DNA of 64,000 bases from Siphonodentalium dalli (taxonomy: Eukaryota; Mollusca; Scaphopoda; Gadilida; Siphonodentaliidae): positions 99,145,343 through 99,209,342 of the forward strand of contig CP136065.1 in assembly GCA_032622095.1 (NCBI GenBank), given 5' to 3'. Position 1 is the first letter of the stretch, and each line of letters starts with the position of its first letter. A model generated the notes under the pieces. That model was not told where the DNA came from and did not search any database. It saw nothing but the letters and a program-made list of their open reading frames with translations. The translations under genes were made by a program, and so were the position numbers. Of the stretch, positions 46,801 to 60,132 are shown one piece after another.

Positions 46801-48366
46801 TGAATTGGTATACAAGGAGTGACTGTATGATCATGAGTGTTGTTTATGAGTATACAGCGAGAGGCTGAATTGTCATGGTGCGGTCTATATGCACGTTTGG
46901 AGTGTATGAATGGCCATGTGAGCGGTGCGGGACATTAGTATATCTAGAAAGACTGTAACGCCATTGGGGAGGTTTATATGTATACTATATATACCGATAG
47001 TGACTCAATGGTTTTGTGTTGGGTGTATATTTATATCTTGAGTGGCTATACAGCCATGGTTGTCGCAAATATATATACAGGGAGTGACTGTATGACCCCT
47101 GGTGAGGCAAACATATATACAGGGAGTGACTGTATGACCCCTGGTGAGGCAAATATGTATACAAGAAGTTATGTATAACCATGAATGTGGCGCAAATATA
47201 TACCGGGAATGACTATGTGGCAAATAGATACATATACATGGAGTGACTGTATTGCCAATGGTGATGGGAGTAGGTATACAAGATGTTACTGTATGCTCAT
47301 GAATGTAATGAGTATGTATACATGTCGTGAATATATGGTCATGGGTGAGGTGTAGGAGTATACCTGGTGTGCCTGCATGTTTACTCACTGCTATATTGCC
47401 ATGTGTTGGGTGTATGTGCATACCAATGTGTGGCTGTATAGTAGTGGGTGGGGTGTATGTGTATAAAGCGAGTGCCATATGTTCATTTATGTGGTGTTCG
47501 TGTATATATGGAGTGACTACATGGTCATGTGTGAGCTGCACTGATGTACCTTTTGGTGACTATCGATTTAGTATCGCTATAACTCAAGGGTATGTATACC
47601 GATAGAGATCATATCAGAGTGTCTCCACCTTAATTGCGTTTGTTATGCAATAAGAAGGAAACAGTTTTCATGGCAATAGTTTATAAGTTAATAAATTGTT
47701 ATGCTAATGGACCAGAGTAGCCACATAATAGGATCCCTCTCAGTTCCGTTTCAACGTTCTGCCCATTTCCGTTCAAAAATAGACAGAATCCCAAAAGTTT
47801 TCGGCAAAAATCCATACTACATTCCTTAAAATGATTTGTCTGGCCTCATAATGTATTGGGACAAGCATAATATAGCATTTAATTGTCAGTTGATTAAGTG
47901 GCATGTTTAATAACCAAGTGAGTCACAATTTGCAACCTTTTCGAAACAGCTTAGAATAATGTTCTAAATAAATGTGACAAATCAACTTTTTTACCAAATT
48001 TGGTTGCCATTTTGCAAGCCATCTTGAGTAATTTAGTCTAAAACACCTCAGTGTCACACATTTAAGATAGACCAAAATAAAAAGCACATTTGATACCAAA
48101 GATTGTTCCATTTTACTTGACAAAATGGTGCAAACCTCTGAAAGTAATTTTTTTTTTTGCTGATTTTGATGCAAAGTTTGTAATAAAAAAATGATATATA
48201 GACCAACTTAGTTCGAATTTATTCTAGGTTGAGCCTAACATTTGAGTTTATCGACCAGACTATATATGCGAGGCCCTCTATGGGAGACTCGCAATATATA
48301 TAAGAGAAGCAGTGGAACAGGATCTCTAATGATGAACCAGCATAGCTCCCTCCATGAAAGAGTTAA
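43896..48366. mobile_element. 4.5-kb TTAA-bounded foldback element with minisatellite core
   Basis: The left end reads TTAATCCTTCCATTACTGGA; the right end complement reads TTAACTCTTTCATGGAGGGA. The arms continue as mirror images: TATGCGAGTCTCCCATAG, AGTCTGGTCGAT and CCTAGAATAAATT (43896-44120 with 48180-48366), then 44890-45370 with 47705-48180 (CTGAATTT-free TTGCCATTTTGCAAGCCATC, CACCTCAGTGTCACACA, CTACTCTGG and others). The left arm has about 760 bp extra, 44120-44880, rich in AAGATGGCNGCC motifs. The centre, 45430-47600, is a minisatellite. No transposase ORF. The small MITE at 27768 shares the terminus TTAACCCT and the internal GCGAGTCTCC motif, so this is probably a large non-autonomous member of that family. 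Confidence 0.75.
45430..47600. repeat. Degenerate minisatellite, units of about 41-45 bp
   Basis: Units follow TATACAGGGAGTGACTGTAT plus GGTCATGGGTGAGGTG. Two units at 47070-47150 are almost identical with a 41-bp period; most others are diverged. The minus-strand ORFs (His/Ile/Tyr/Thr-rich, up to 178 codons) simply translate the repeat. Confidence 0.85.
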
Positions 48367-49530
48367 ATTAACCAAAGTTATATTGTACTTTCGTTCGGCG
48401 TTCGTATACCGATTTTACATCATCCGGAATAAATTGTATCACTTCGACAAGTCTTTACGTGACATGAATATACGTATCTGATGTACTGTACATATCGACA
48501 TGTAGTCGGAATGTGAAGAAAACGGCGAACAATTGATCTTTCCGCAACTGTCAATCAAATAATTATTAGCAGATATACATGTATTCTACCAATGGGCGGT
48601 TGGGTCGTCGTTTGCTGCATTGATAATTCTGACGCCATCTTTGTTCACGCTAGCTTTTAATATCCGTGCACACTTTCGGTGCTAAATTGGCTGATTTCAA
48701 ACAACGTTTTGTTGTCAAACCGTACTTCACTGGACACTGATTGTAAAGTTCACATTTAAACGCGAGAACAAAGTACGTTCTCGCGTGTGTGTGTTCCGGC
48801 ATAGGCACACAACTGTAAAATTAATTAATGTATACATGAGCAGACGAATTGCTACCAAAGCAACCGATATGCTCCGCCCACTGTGGTCAGTGGTGGATTC
48901 CACAATTACAAGCTGTTTAATTTGAGGTTTGAAGGCCGTGAGTGGATTTGAAGCTATACATGTATATTTGTATATCGGTGCATGAGTGTGCGCACATAGG
49001 GTTGAGTACCAGTTCGCTTATTACCAAGTCAGTACGTGTACATGTAACCTATTGTTACCAAATATATCATTACAGTTGTAAAATTTTGTTTTGTGCGTAT
49101 TCAGTGGCAACGGGGAGAGGAGATTATTTTAGGTGGTAGCACTGTCTCCTTATCACATCATTTTCCCTGTTGTATATTTAAATATTATACGAATCGCGTT
49201 CGTCAGAATCTACCTCAACTTGCTACTGGTCGCCGATGGCCCAGTCGGATAGATATATTACTCATTAATCCGCCATACGCTGTACAACAGTTTTCCCCAG
49301 CACTAATCTTGTCTCGCATGTTACACGACCAGCGTGATTGATGGCGACAATCATTAAAACAGCTATATTCATGTCCACGGGGAGCCCGTTTCATAGAAAG
49401 TAAGCATTTTCTGTTGCGTCTATATGCAACAGGTATAGTACTAACGGGTCACCATCGCCGTGCAGTGCTATGTGACATTTGCATTACTTCCATACTTTAT
49501 TTTCCGACTCTATATTCTATATATAAGTAC
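48367..49530. other. No gene seen
   Basis: A short hairpin, ACGCGAGAAC and GTTCTCGCGT, lies at about 48759-48785. Otherwise nothing is supported. Confidence 0.4.
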
Positions 49531-49694
49531 AGTAATGCTCTAATTAATCGACTGCTTAACCACAGCAGAATTATGGGTAACTTTTCAGGATTTAGTCGAA
49601 AATATGGCTTGTTGCCATTCATCGGAAAGCTCTCACCGAAAAGTTACCCATAATTCTGCTGTGGTTAAGCAATCGCTTAATTAGAGCATTACTG
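49531..49694. mobile_element. Foldback MITE with TA target duplication, pogo/Tigger-like ends
   Basis: A 164-bp element starts CAGTAATGCTCTAATTAATC and ends in its near complement GCATTACTG, flanked on both sides by TA. The arms contain CTTAACCACAGCAGAATTAT and GGGTAACTTTTC. CAGT-type ends with a TA duplication fit the Tc1/mariner superfamily, particularly pogo/Tigger-like MITEs; that placement is inference. Confidence 0.85.
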
Positions 49695-50589
49695 TAGGCT
49701 TCAGGGCGGGAACCTACGTCATAATTTGCTCGAAAGTGGCGGCTCGATATCACGCCTGGCAATTGTAACATTTTTTTCCTCTATATTTTCCAACGATGTC
49801 AATAAACTATTAGACTAATCTCGGATACTGCACATAAGCGGATATCGAATAGATCTGTTTTAGAGAGATTTTGACGTTCAAATTTCACAAACTCCAAAAA
49901 TGCTGACCGAAGTCACTTGAACACTTATATATTTTAATTGTTTAAACATATAAACCGTGCAACATCACGCACGTGGATTTCGCCATCATCAGCATCTTCA
50001 TCCTTAAGTTTTGCATCCAGACTCTCTTTATTGTTGCCATCAAAGGATAAATTTTACAACAAACGCTCTATATTGACAAATGCTCATTATTGTTACAACC
50101 TGTTTACGTCTTTTGTGGACATTTATTACGTAGTCCGCAATGTGCGAGAGCCCCAACATGGGTTTTCACTACATGTGTGATTGTGCGTCCATGTGAACGT
50201 CTATCGTGACAAATGTCACTGGTTGACAAACCGAAGGAAATGTGGTATACATGTACATAGACACAACCCCAGTCGGATGCAGTAAGTAAACAGATTTGTC
50301 GGCTAACAAGCCCCACAGCGTTGCCACCCTCACATGCGGATTCGACGCTGTTCAAGCAGCGATTTTAACAAGATCCTTGTAAATTGGACATGTAAAATAA
50401 TACGTCGGTCACGGTTATGCTAAAATCGTGTGCACAAGCCTTATCGCATCTATTCCCGCTGTTGGCAACATTGCGGCCTCTACATAAACAACTACATGTG
50501 CGTTCCACGTGGTTTGTCAACTGGATAAATATTGAGTGCCAAGTTGCTCGATAATAGTTATTTTATTGTGATTTTAGATCGAAATTGAA
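49695..50589. other. No gene seen
   Basis: No coding or repeat feature could be supported. Confidence 0.4.
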
Positions 50590-51000
50590 TGGGTATTCCC
50601 ACGTTGAGTTTAAAGATACGGGCGGTGTTGGCTGTGGGTATGCTGTTAAAATATTCACCTCCGTCAAAAACCGCTATAAACAGAACATAAAGAGCGTTAT
50701 TTGTTACTGTTTTCCTGATATGGAATAATAAAGAGCGTTTATATAATTTTTGTGCGATTAACAAATAGAATTGCGCTGTGTTATGTAAACAGAAGCACAA
50801 CTTCTGAAACACGAGCAGCCTCTTGTTTACAAACACCATCGTACGTCTTGACGACAATATACTATTTACGCGCTGATTATGTTTGGCATATGAACAATAC
50901 TATATATATTTTAATATTCCTTCTGTTGATGGCGATTTGAACAAATATGAATATTTCTGCAACGAACGCCGTCCGTGCCTTTAACTGTCGCAGACGAACG
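50590..51000 (+). repeat. Dispersed repeat family R1, copy 2
   Basis: Same ordered phrases as 13860-14360, in the same orientation, with more internal deletions. Confidence 0.7.
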
Positions 51001-51023
51001 ATACTTTGAAATAATTTGACTAT

Positions 51024-51157
51024 TTGCAGGTATCAGAGATACTGTGCGTCGTTTTGCAGGTATCAGAGATCCTGCACATGTGTGTCGTTTTGCATGTTTC
51101 AGAGATCCTGTATGTCGTTTTGCATGTTTCAGAGATTCTGGGTGTCTTTTTGCACGA
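51024..51157. repeat. Short tandem repeat, about 33-bp unit, four copies
   Basis: Each unit contains TTTGCAGGTATCAGAGAT or TTTGCATGTTTCAGAGAT followed by a CTGNNTGTCG-like stretch. Confidence 0.85.
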
Positions 51158-51559
51158 TACCATGCGACAATGACCAATTCACATTCCATGCAGTTAACTC
51201 GATCGCATGTAATGTATAATCTCGCCTTGACTAATCAACGAACGACAGCTGCTTTATACATATAATAAACTTGAGATTTTAAAACTAGACACTGCTGTTA
51301 GCGATGAATAAATCCCAGTGTCAGAACGGGAAGGAATTTTACCGCCCTACACCTGTTGTAAAATTCAGAAAAGACGTGAACGAAGCCACATTTAGTATTC
51401 TCATTAATTGAAATTGAATCTAGTATTAGTGCCATTGGTTTATCCCCCCAATGCAAGCTATTTATATCGGTGTTTTACAGTCATGCGTTACGGCGAGCCG
51501 AGAATGATTCTGGTAGAGATTGGTCGGTTAGTTCCGTGCAACTTCAAGCTATATATGTA

Positions 51560-52040
51560 ATTCTACTCAGGCGTAGATATCATATTCCACCAGTTCAAAA
51601 CCTGTGAACTTCATAAGATCGACAAAATAGCGCATAAAATATATTACTTAGTCAATACATGTTCCATAATAATCAGACAAAGGTATCAGCTCCATATTAT
51701 AGGATTTAGGCGACTTCCGTGAGCCAATTTTGTTATAAATATGACTTGATTAAATATTACCCCGGGACAATTGTATGATCGCAAACGGTGCAAAGCGAAA
51801 TCGGCTCCCAGGAGTCGCATAAATCATTCGATCTCGACCTACAACCTTCACATACTTTGAAGCACATTACTAAGGAACATGTATTAACTTAAAAAAAATT
51901 ACATGCGTTATATGTTCAATGTTATAAAGTTCCCAGTCAAAACTTCAAAATGATTCCATGTATATTTAACGGGTGGCATATAATCTCTATGCGGGCGAAG
52001 CTAGAGGGGAGATTCATGACGTGATCTAGTTCCGTGTGGC
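51560..52040. repeat. Dispersed repeat related to 7514-7607
   Basis: The left part (ATCATATTCCACCAGTTCAA) is the reverse complement of 7535-7556. The right part (GTTATAAAGTTCCCAG, AATCTCTA, GATTCATGACGTGATCTAG) matches 7514-7607 in forward orientation, so the unit may have long imperfect inverted ends. Confidence 0.5.
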
Positions 52041-52468
52041 AGATCATATAATGTACCAGTCTGAATGGATGTGTCTCTGGTGAAATACCTCAGTATCTGA
52101 CCAGACTAGATTATGGTCTGGTCGTAACAATTTAAGCGTGGGTTTTTTCATCTCATGGCTCCAATGTAATCCCCTGACGAGCATGTTGCGTGTCGACCAG
52201 ACCTTCATTATGGCGATCTGGAGTTCTCCTATGGCTCATATCGGTATCGTCTACGGAAAGACCGACTTCTTGTCTGTGATTAAGTCCACGATATTCATAC
52301 CTCGCACTCATAATCTATATACATAAAAGTCTATTGCAATATCAGAACCATCGATTATTTATGTACTAAAAACCTCACGTCTGTCCTTTTAGACAAGTTC
52401 ATCTTGCTTGCCCATTAACTGTTCTCAATTGATGTAAACATGTTTTATTTAGCAGATAAACGTAATCT

Positions 52469-52500
52469 GTTGAGTTGAGTTGAGTTGAGTTGAGTTGAGT
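52469..52500. repeat. (GTTGA)n microsatellite
   Basis: Six pentanucleotide units, TTGAG in register. Confidence 0.95.
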
Positions 52501-54849
52501 AGTGACTCGCTTCCTCTGTTGTGAAGTTACAAAATTGTTCAATATATAGAACATATGTGACAATATGTGACAATATGAAACTATTATTTTATATTTATTA
52601 TTATATATGGTTTTACTATTCTTAGTCGTAAACAGGTATACATGCCTGTGGTCGAGATCAAGCATCTTGTATCAGCGAAATGTGTGAAACATTATTCGAA
52701 TATAGTCTAAGCAGAAGACAGCCTGTCATATTGAACTTATTTCAAAAACACAAATAATCCCATATCGGCATTATTTGAATCTGAATAACGCTCTTTGTGA
52801 ACCGAAAACGCAGGTTTTAAAACTGTCTAATATGTGGCTATTTCCATACGAAATATGCCCATATTGGCATTAATTAAAGCCACATGGCGGTTTGCGCTCC
52901 AAAATACACATAATATTATTCGCTTTTTAATTTTTCTCAGTATTGAAATAGGTCGATAAATATCTGAACTACCTTTCTACGAGCATTATATAACCCAAAA
53001 AGACGCACTGAAGTAATGACAAATACAACTATGAACACGGTGTTTCGGTCCCAAACACAAAACAGCCGTTTGCACGACATGGAACATAAAAGATCGTTTC
53101 GTGGTAGTCTATTCCCGATATGGTAGCAATAAAGAGCGTTTATCTGACCTGGCGAAAAGTTGAAAACCGCTGGAAAATGACTGTGACTTTGGCAAGTGTT
53201 TTTCAGAGCATATGAAGCCGGTATATCAATAGTTCGTTATTTATCGACCTATCGTATCCGTCGCTCCAAATTACGTAGAAAAATATTTCGAATGAGCCAT
53301 GTCCGTTTAATCAACCTTCTTTCATCGACACGACTTACCAGATTTACGTTCTTTATAATGTGTTTTCACTGCGGCCCGTGACATTCAACGGAATAACGGG
53401 TATAAACTCACCATTGGCTTATTTCATAATCAAATCATTTCATATGAACCTATGTGAATATTTAGGTCCAATATGAACCTATTTGTAAGATATGTTGCAG
53501 CAGAAAATGGTGGAGCGCCCAAATGAGTTTCTAATGACGTACACGATTCACACTTGTGCGTGGCATAATCACGCACGATCAGGTCGTGTCACACTGTATC
53601 GGTTTTATGATGATTGTAATTCACAGACAATGGCGCTAGACTCATCTGTAGCAATAACATAAAACACTCAGAATTCATAAACTGAAATCGATCGGCACCA
53701 TATAGTCGATTTGGGCACAATTTTCGTCGAGTTCCTATGATAACCAATCTGGCCAGTGAACCTTGACATTTCAGTCCAATTCCTTGGGAAATTTGCTAAA
53801 CATGAATAAATCGGCAATAACTCATTAAGCGAATGGTTGATGTCTGTTACCGGGAAACGTATAGGATCGACCAATTCCGCATGCTCTGACTTCAAAGAAC
53901 CGTATCTATATTACGTTAGATACTTTGGAGCATAGAAATAAATGTTGAGCAGCACTGACACAAATTCGATGAATAGCAAGTGTGTCTTGTCTACGCAGAA
54001 ACACCGTGACGATTTCCAGACAAAATAGGATTGATCACGCTGCTGTAATTTAAAGCGCATGCGCTGAACATAAATTGGGATGACTTGTTATCGGGATAAC
54101 GTAATATCCGTTCGATACGATACATTTTCTTCTTTGTGATTCGGCTTTGGGAATGACCGTTACTATTTCCATTAACCCTTTCTATTCTACTACTAGATAT
54201 AGAGGTTCTACAACGAGTTATGTTGGGATATAAGATTGTATGAAACGAGGTTGATAAATTTGATTCACAACGAGTCGTATATCACATGAAAAAAATAGAT
54301 CTTTATGCCATTTTTTAAAATCTTTAAAAGAAGCTCAAAAATGCATGTAAAATGTGTACAGGATCGGCGTTGGCTGGGACGCTTCTTAACCGTATACGAC
54401 AGTATTGCGCGCTCTGCCTTGCGACGAAACATGTAGTCCCCCAATTTGCCAGTTTTTGTGATAATTTTCGTTAGTGTAACTAAGTTGGACAATAATTGAA
54501 CTTAAATGAACAAAGCAATCATTTTACAATATCTGGTATTGGTGTTAATGTGGTGAAATAGGATTCCTTCTGTACTTATATTCTCTGTCGACTGCGTATT
54601 TTTCCCAAAAACTCCTCCAGATGAATAATATACCATTCCAATGTATATATGTATAACTGAGTGGGAGAATCCATTTAGTAAATAACGGGTTAACAGGAAC
54701 GCAACGAGAAACGGGTTCTGGTTAACGATGGTGCGACTATGTCAGGCTAACAGGAACACGAACAGGATATAGCAACGTCAACAGCTTATCGTGCGTATTA
54801 ATGGATATATATGTAGCAACCATGTAACGAAAGTTACCGGGACACGACA
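52501..54849. other. No gene; copies of dispersed repeats
   Basis: An R2 copy is at about 53150-53330 on the plus strand, preceded by an R1-like stretch (GATATGGTAGCAATAAAGAG), so these two families may be parts of one element. An R3 copy is at 54590-54680 on the minus strand. No supported coding exon. Confidence 0.45.
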
Positions 54850-54859
54850 CCTGTTACAT

Positions 54860-55126
54860 ATTCCAAAAAATTAGAAGATTAAGTCAAAAACTATATTACG
54901 ATGAAATACTAGAGGAAAACAAACAAAATATGAAAGGTACATGGAACATAACGAATAAGGTACTTTTAAGAACAACAAAGAACAAGATTACTAAAAGGTT
55001 TATAACCTCCGAAGGAAATGAACTATACAACCCCCAAGACATAGCAGATGAGTTCAACTCTTACTTCTCCAATGTGGCAACTGAATTACTAAAAACTTGC
55101 GAATCAACCACTACTGAAGTAATCAA
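54860..55126 (+). pseudogene. LINE linker fragment (between endonuclease and RT)
   Basis: The plus frame reads FQKIRRLSQKLYYDEILEEN, MKGTWNITNKVL and IADEFNSYFSNVATELL. That is the segment which in jockey/CR1-like LINEs joins endonuclease to RT (YY..LL.EN, GTW..., FN.YFS.V). Neither catalytic domain flanks it. The similarity stops near 55126, where a tandem repeat begins. A 13-bp direct repeat, CCTGTTACATATT, lies at 54850-54862 and 55410-55422. The RT fragment at 63686 starts close to where this one stops, so the two may be pieces of one element or family. Confidence 0.75.
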
Positions 55127-56376
55127 TAATATGTTTCGACTAAATACCATTATTACTAGTAACGAGTACTACAGTAATCAAGAGCCACACCTGAGTAAAG
55201 ATACCAATTGCTTAGTGCACATGCACCAACCTTGCCGTTGACTGAAAACCTGTTTCGGTGATACATTTAATAGCTTTAAAGCCCTATTTATATTTATAAA
55301 TAATGCTACCTTAATATTTGCAGTAAAGATACATAGTCTGATTTATTATAACGCCCCTAAATTAATACTTCTGCTGCTACTGGGGGGATACCAGATTTGA
55401 GTAGAGGAGCCTGTTACATATTAACAAATAATTTTTTTTGCAATTAATAAGATTCTGATAACTATTAAGCGGCATGTCTAGAAACGTTGTTGTTGCAATC
55501 AGATAAGATAGGGGGCCGTCAAATCAGATTATGTACCTTTAAGGTCAAATACATCATAATAAATCTTATACACATGGTCCGGCCCTCATTCCAAGAAGTT
55601 ACCTGGAAAACTGTTTGAACAAACCTTGTTCACACTACTAGCTAAAGAAGAACAGCTTCATTTTATAACCTTGAATAAGATACATTACTAGCAGCAAAAC
55701 TTCTGATCATAATTTTACTTATGTAAAGACCCATGTATTCAAAATATATGTAATGATTACTAAAATATTCATGAACAACACCCGAGTAAAAATACCTATT
55801 GCTTGGTACATCTGCATGAACTGACCGAAAACTTTCTTTTCAATGATACATATATATTAGCTGTAAAGCACTTAATAATGCTACCTTAATATTAGCATTA
55901 AAGATACATAATCTGAATTATTATTTTTCGGCATCAAGAGAAAAAAAATAAATAATAATATTTGAGTCTAGGAACCCATACATCAAAGCCCTGGTTGGTC
56001 ATTTATTATTCGCCACCTCAAATATGTGGCGGCCTAGCTGGTAAATATTCGACAAAAGCTGACCGACAGTCTCGATACCAAATTACGTTAAATATTAATA
56101 TATAACAGTCCTTGAGCAACTTTATACTATAGTTGACAGCGGTAATTATAATTTTTTGGAAATTAATCGACTCTGATAACTAAAGCGGCATTTCATGAAT
56201 TGTTGTTGTTGTTGGAATCTGATCACATGGAGACCATCAGTTCGGATTGGGTCCCTTTAAGGTAAAACACAACATAATGAATATCATACACATGGTTGGC
56301 ACTCATTCCGAGAAGTTATCTGGAAAACTGTATTTGAACAAACCTAGGTCCTCGGCTTCGGGAGAAAGAAGAACAA

Positions 56377-56407
<31 letters not shown>

Positions 56408-57690
56408 AAAAAATAATAATAATAATAGATATGAGTTGAGGAACCCATCCATCAAAGCCCTGATTTATCAGATATCAAGTTCTGAAATATGTTATTATTC
56501 GCCACCGCAAATATTCGACAAAAGCCGACCAACTTAATCTCGACACAAATTACGCTGAACAGAATATTGATATAGAACACTTCTTGGGCTATTTATACTA
56601 TAGTTGACAGCAGTAAGCATAATTGTTTTTGGCAATTAATCGATTCTGATAATTAAGTGGGATGTCAATAAATGTTGTTGTTGTTGTTGGAATCTGATGA
56701 TATGGGGACCATCAAATCACATTATGTACCTTTAAGGTCAAACACAACATAATGAATCTTATGCACATGGTTCTGCACTCATTCCGGTAAGTTATCTAGA
56801 AAACTGTACTAGTATTTGTACAAACCCAGCTAATACTACTACATGCAGCTACCGGTATACATAATCACAAGAACAGCCTCTTTTCAAAATAGAAATAACT
56901 TCTCATCATAACTTTACTGATTGGAAGACCCATGTTGCATGTATTGGAAACATATTTATTCGTGACACGTGTCACTTGTGAACCCAAATCCTCATTTGCT
57001 CTTATGACTACATCCTATATTGGGCCATGTCAGATGTATATATTGGAAACATATTTACCTGTGACATGCGTCACTTGTTAATCCTGATGCTTATTCGCTC
57101 TTATGACAGCATTTATATGAAGTCACATGTTGTATGTATTCGAAACATATTTATTCCTGACAGGTGTCACTTGTGAACCCCAACTTCTCACATGCCCAAA
57201 TGACGGCATTATATATGATGCATTTATTTGTGACATTTGTCATTTATGAACCCAAATGCTTATTTACCTGCATGACTGTATCTTATATAAAGGCATATAT
57301 GTTCAGACTAAATACCATTATGACCAGTAATGAATACTATAGTAATCAGGAACCACCTGTACTAACTGTGCTGTTACCAAAAAATCTCTTTTCAATGATA
57401 TATTGGCTGCTAAACACTAAATCATGCTAACATTTAATATTTGCATTAAAGATACATAATCTGATTTATAATAACGCCCACAAATTACTATTTCTTTGGC
57501 TTCAAGGGTAAAAAATATTAGGCTCGAGTCACGGAATCCATCAATCCTAGACCTGAGTTATCAGATTTAAAGTTTTGAATTCTGTTATTATTCGCCCCCT
57601 CCAATATTTGGCAGAAATGTTTTTGTTGTTGGACTCCGATGACATGGGGACATATAATCAGATTGTGTACCTTTAAGGTCAAACACAACA
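55127..57690. repeat. Degenerate tandem array, units about 470-720 bp
   Basis: Four units carry CAATTAATCGATTCTGATAA (absent from the last), TGTTGTTGTTGTTGGAATCT, ATGTACCTTTAAGGTCAAA and TCATTCCGAGAAGTTATCTG, at about 55440, 56157, 56630 and 57616. The block AGACTAAATACCATTATGAC with CAGTAATGAATACTA occurs at 55138 and 57303. An (AAAT)n microsatellite is at 56376-56415. Confidence 0.75.
56928..57295. repeat. Tandem repeat of about 100 bp, four copies
   Basis: Each copy contains GAAACATATTTATTCGTGAC, a GTGTCACTTGTGAACCC-like stretch and CTTATGAC(T/A)(A/G)CAT, nested within the larger array. Confidence 0.85.
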
Positions 57691-57700
57691 TAGCAGTGTA

Positions 57701-57850
57701 TGCCTCTTATTATAATGCACAATGCATTAATGGATTTAGCCAACCAAAACATAAACATTTGTAAACATTAAAATATGCCTCTTATTATAATGCACAATGC
57801 ATTAATGGTTTTAGCCAACCAAAACATAAACATTTGTAAACATTAAAATA
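57701..57850. repeat. Near-perfect 75-bp tandem duplication
   Basis: TGCCTCTTATTATAATGCAC starts both copies (57701 and 57776); the copies differ at about one base. Confidence 0.95.
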
Positions 57851-58196
57851 CAACTGGGCTTACATTGCTGGAACCACATAACTTTATAAACTGATGAGGT
57901 CTAACTACATTTACTACACACATTCCTAGGTCAATATTAGGCTAATTGTGTTTGGATACTACATCTAAAGTTCTGAAAATTACAGCATATAATTGGTATA
58001 ATGTTCCCCGCATTTACTTATTTGTTAATTTTGCTTAACTTTTCAATATTATAAACTGGTATTTAATTTAACCAATTAATTTAACAATTGATTGGCTTAT
58101 CTAAGTATAATAAATTAACTTTTCTATATATTTCACACAACTAAAGTAAAAAAGAAAAAGAAAAAATTACTTCAATCAATAATTTAATATTATTTA

Positions 58197-58242
<46 letters not shown>

Positions 58243-60132
58243 GCCTACCAAAGTAGTAGAACTTACCCTTACTATATGCTGTAATTGTCGGAGCAGACAT
58301 TAGTGTCTAAATGTCTATAGCATAATGCTCATAAATTATCACTTGGGCCTTATTCAATAGTGTGCACGAAGACTCTAGAGAATTGAAATACATACATATG
58401 TGTAATAGCATTCTCATTATACATGTATGGACAAATGAAAATCATCTCTCCTAACTGTATAGTAGCTCATTTAAGATAAAACTTTTTTTTATGCATTATT
58501 ATTTTGTTATATATATCGTTCTAACTTGTTTAATAATATCCATTGTTGATAATTTGTCATAATAAATCCATACGTTTGTGATCTCCTAGCAGGACTGCAG
58601 AGGACATGAGTTACTTGTAGTAGTATGGTATAATAATCTGTAATTATCTAATTATGCATGCTTTAAAATATACTTAAATACATATGCATGCTTGAAAAGG
58701 CACTTAAATACATACTAAGTCAGAATCTGAACATCAAACACTGGATTCAATCTCCATACTAGTATCCATCAAATTCCGAACATGTTTGTAACCTATCTGA
58801 GGCTATCGCAATTTCTCAACCAGTAATTCGGGCTGATAACCAATCACAATTTAAGACTGGTCAAATGACCACCCAGCCCCTAAACAAACCAACAAACTCC
58901 ACTTTGCAGTCCTGCATTGGATATTCACTATTTTGATTTGCACTTGATCATACATTATTTTGATTTGCACTTGATCATACATTACTAGTAACTCATTTAT
59001 TGTGACTTACCACGAGTTAACAGGGAGACGTGGTGCCAAACGTCTCGACCTTAGACGCATAACCAAAGAACTTTTGTCTCCATTCCTCAGTTGCAGAACA
59101 TAACTCAGTAAATATAATCGAAACAACAAACTTGTCAGGCTTGGCTGACTTCCAACTTATATCCATGCAGTTTCATCCTCATATTAGAAATATTAAGAAT
59201 GTAAACATTTCACCCGTCCTCACATCTGAACATCAGCGAAACATTTTGTAAAAGCATCTTTGTATGCGAGATATCGGTCAATGCATCAAAAACAACTGCA
59301 TGGCAGGACGTTGCGACGCTCACATCGCCGTCCTCGTGTCCCGAGGTGTGACCTACCGCCCCATTTACAAAAAATGCACGTGCTCGGTGATTTGTTGATA
59401 CCATGACGCTGTTATAGTCAACTGGGCATGTTATTGTACGGTTATAACCGAAACGAACTGTCTCATCGATACTTGGTGTCTCATCGATAGTTGGTTTATA
59501 TATAGTTTAACTAACTAATATGTCATGTATAAATGAGTTTCATATGGTTTGCGTATGCTACTGTCATTTTTTTTTGTTCTCTTTATTTTCGATAGCTTTT
59601 ACATCATACTCTCTGCTTAACTATCAATTATTATTTAATGCTTATCTCTGTTCCTAATATGGCAACTACTTTATCCAGGAAAAAATTTCACATACGAGCT
59701 CATAGGCAGGATTCGTGTATATGGTAGAAAATATGTTACACTCCTATCTATAGGGTTCTATAAATTATATACATGGGGCACGCATGTACATGCGCATAAG
59801 AAAAATACCCCATGCGATAAATTAAATGGCACAGTAATTAATGTCTCGCAGATATCTGCGTGATATCGCACGCACCACTGGTTACTATATACATAGACTC
59901 TTTTAACCTATTAGTTATTTTGGTTTTTATATGCGCGAATCCTGCCTAGCGAGCTCACAACAAGGACTTACATGCCCGCCAAATATATCACCTTATAATG
60001 CTTAGATGAAACAAACCTATTGTTATATATGCACGTACGACCAGGGTGACTGTGTACATATTTTGTATATTCCTATGAATAATTCCTTCTCACTAAAGGG
60101 CACGACTTTCATAATTCACACAATCCAATTCA
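57851..60132. other. No supported gene; long poly-T at 58204-58240
   Basis: A run of about 37 T could be the poly-A tail of a minus-strand retroposed sequence or simple repeat growth. A minus frame at 59210-59404 starts with ATG, is GC-richer than its surroundings and could be a first exon with a GTGAGG donor, but has no recognised domain. Confidence 0.35.

Noticed and set aside
45453-47541. Long minus-strand ORFs rich in His, Ile, Thr and Tyr
   Set aside because: They are translations of the 41-45 bp minisatellite inside the foldback element.
58204-58240. Long poly-T as proof of a retrocopy
   Set aside because: No gene-like sequence could be recognised next to it, so simple repeat growth is equally likely.
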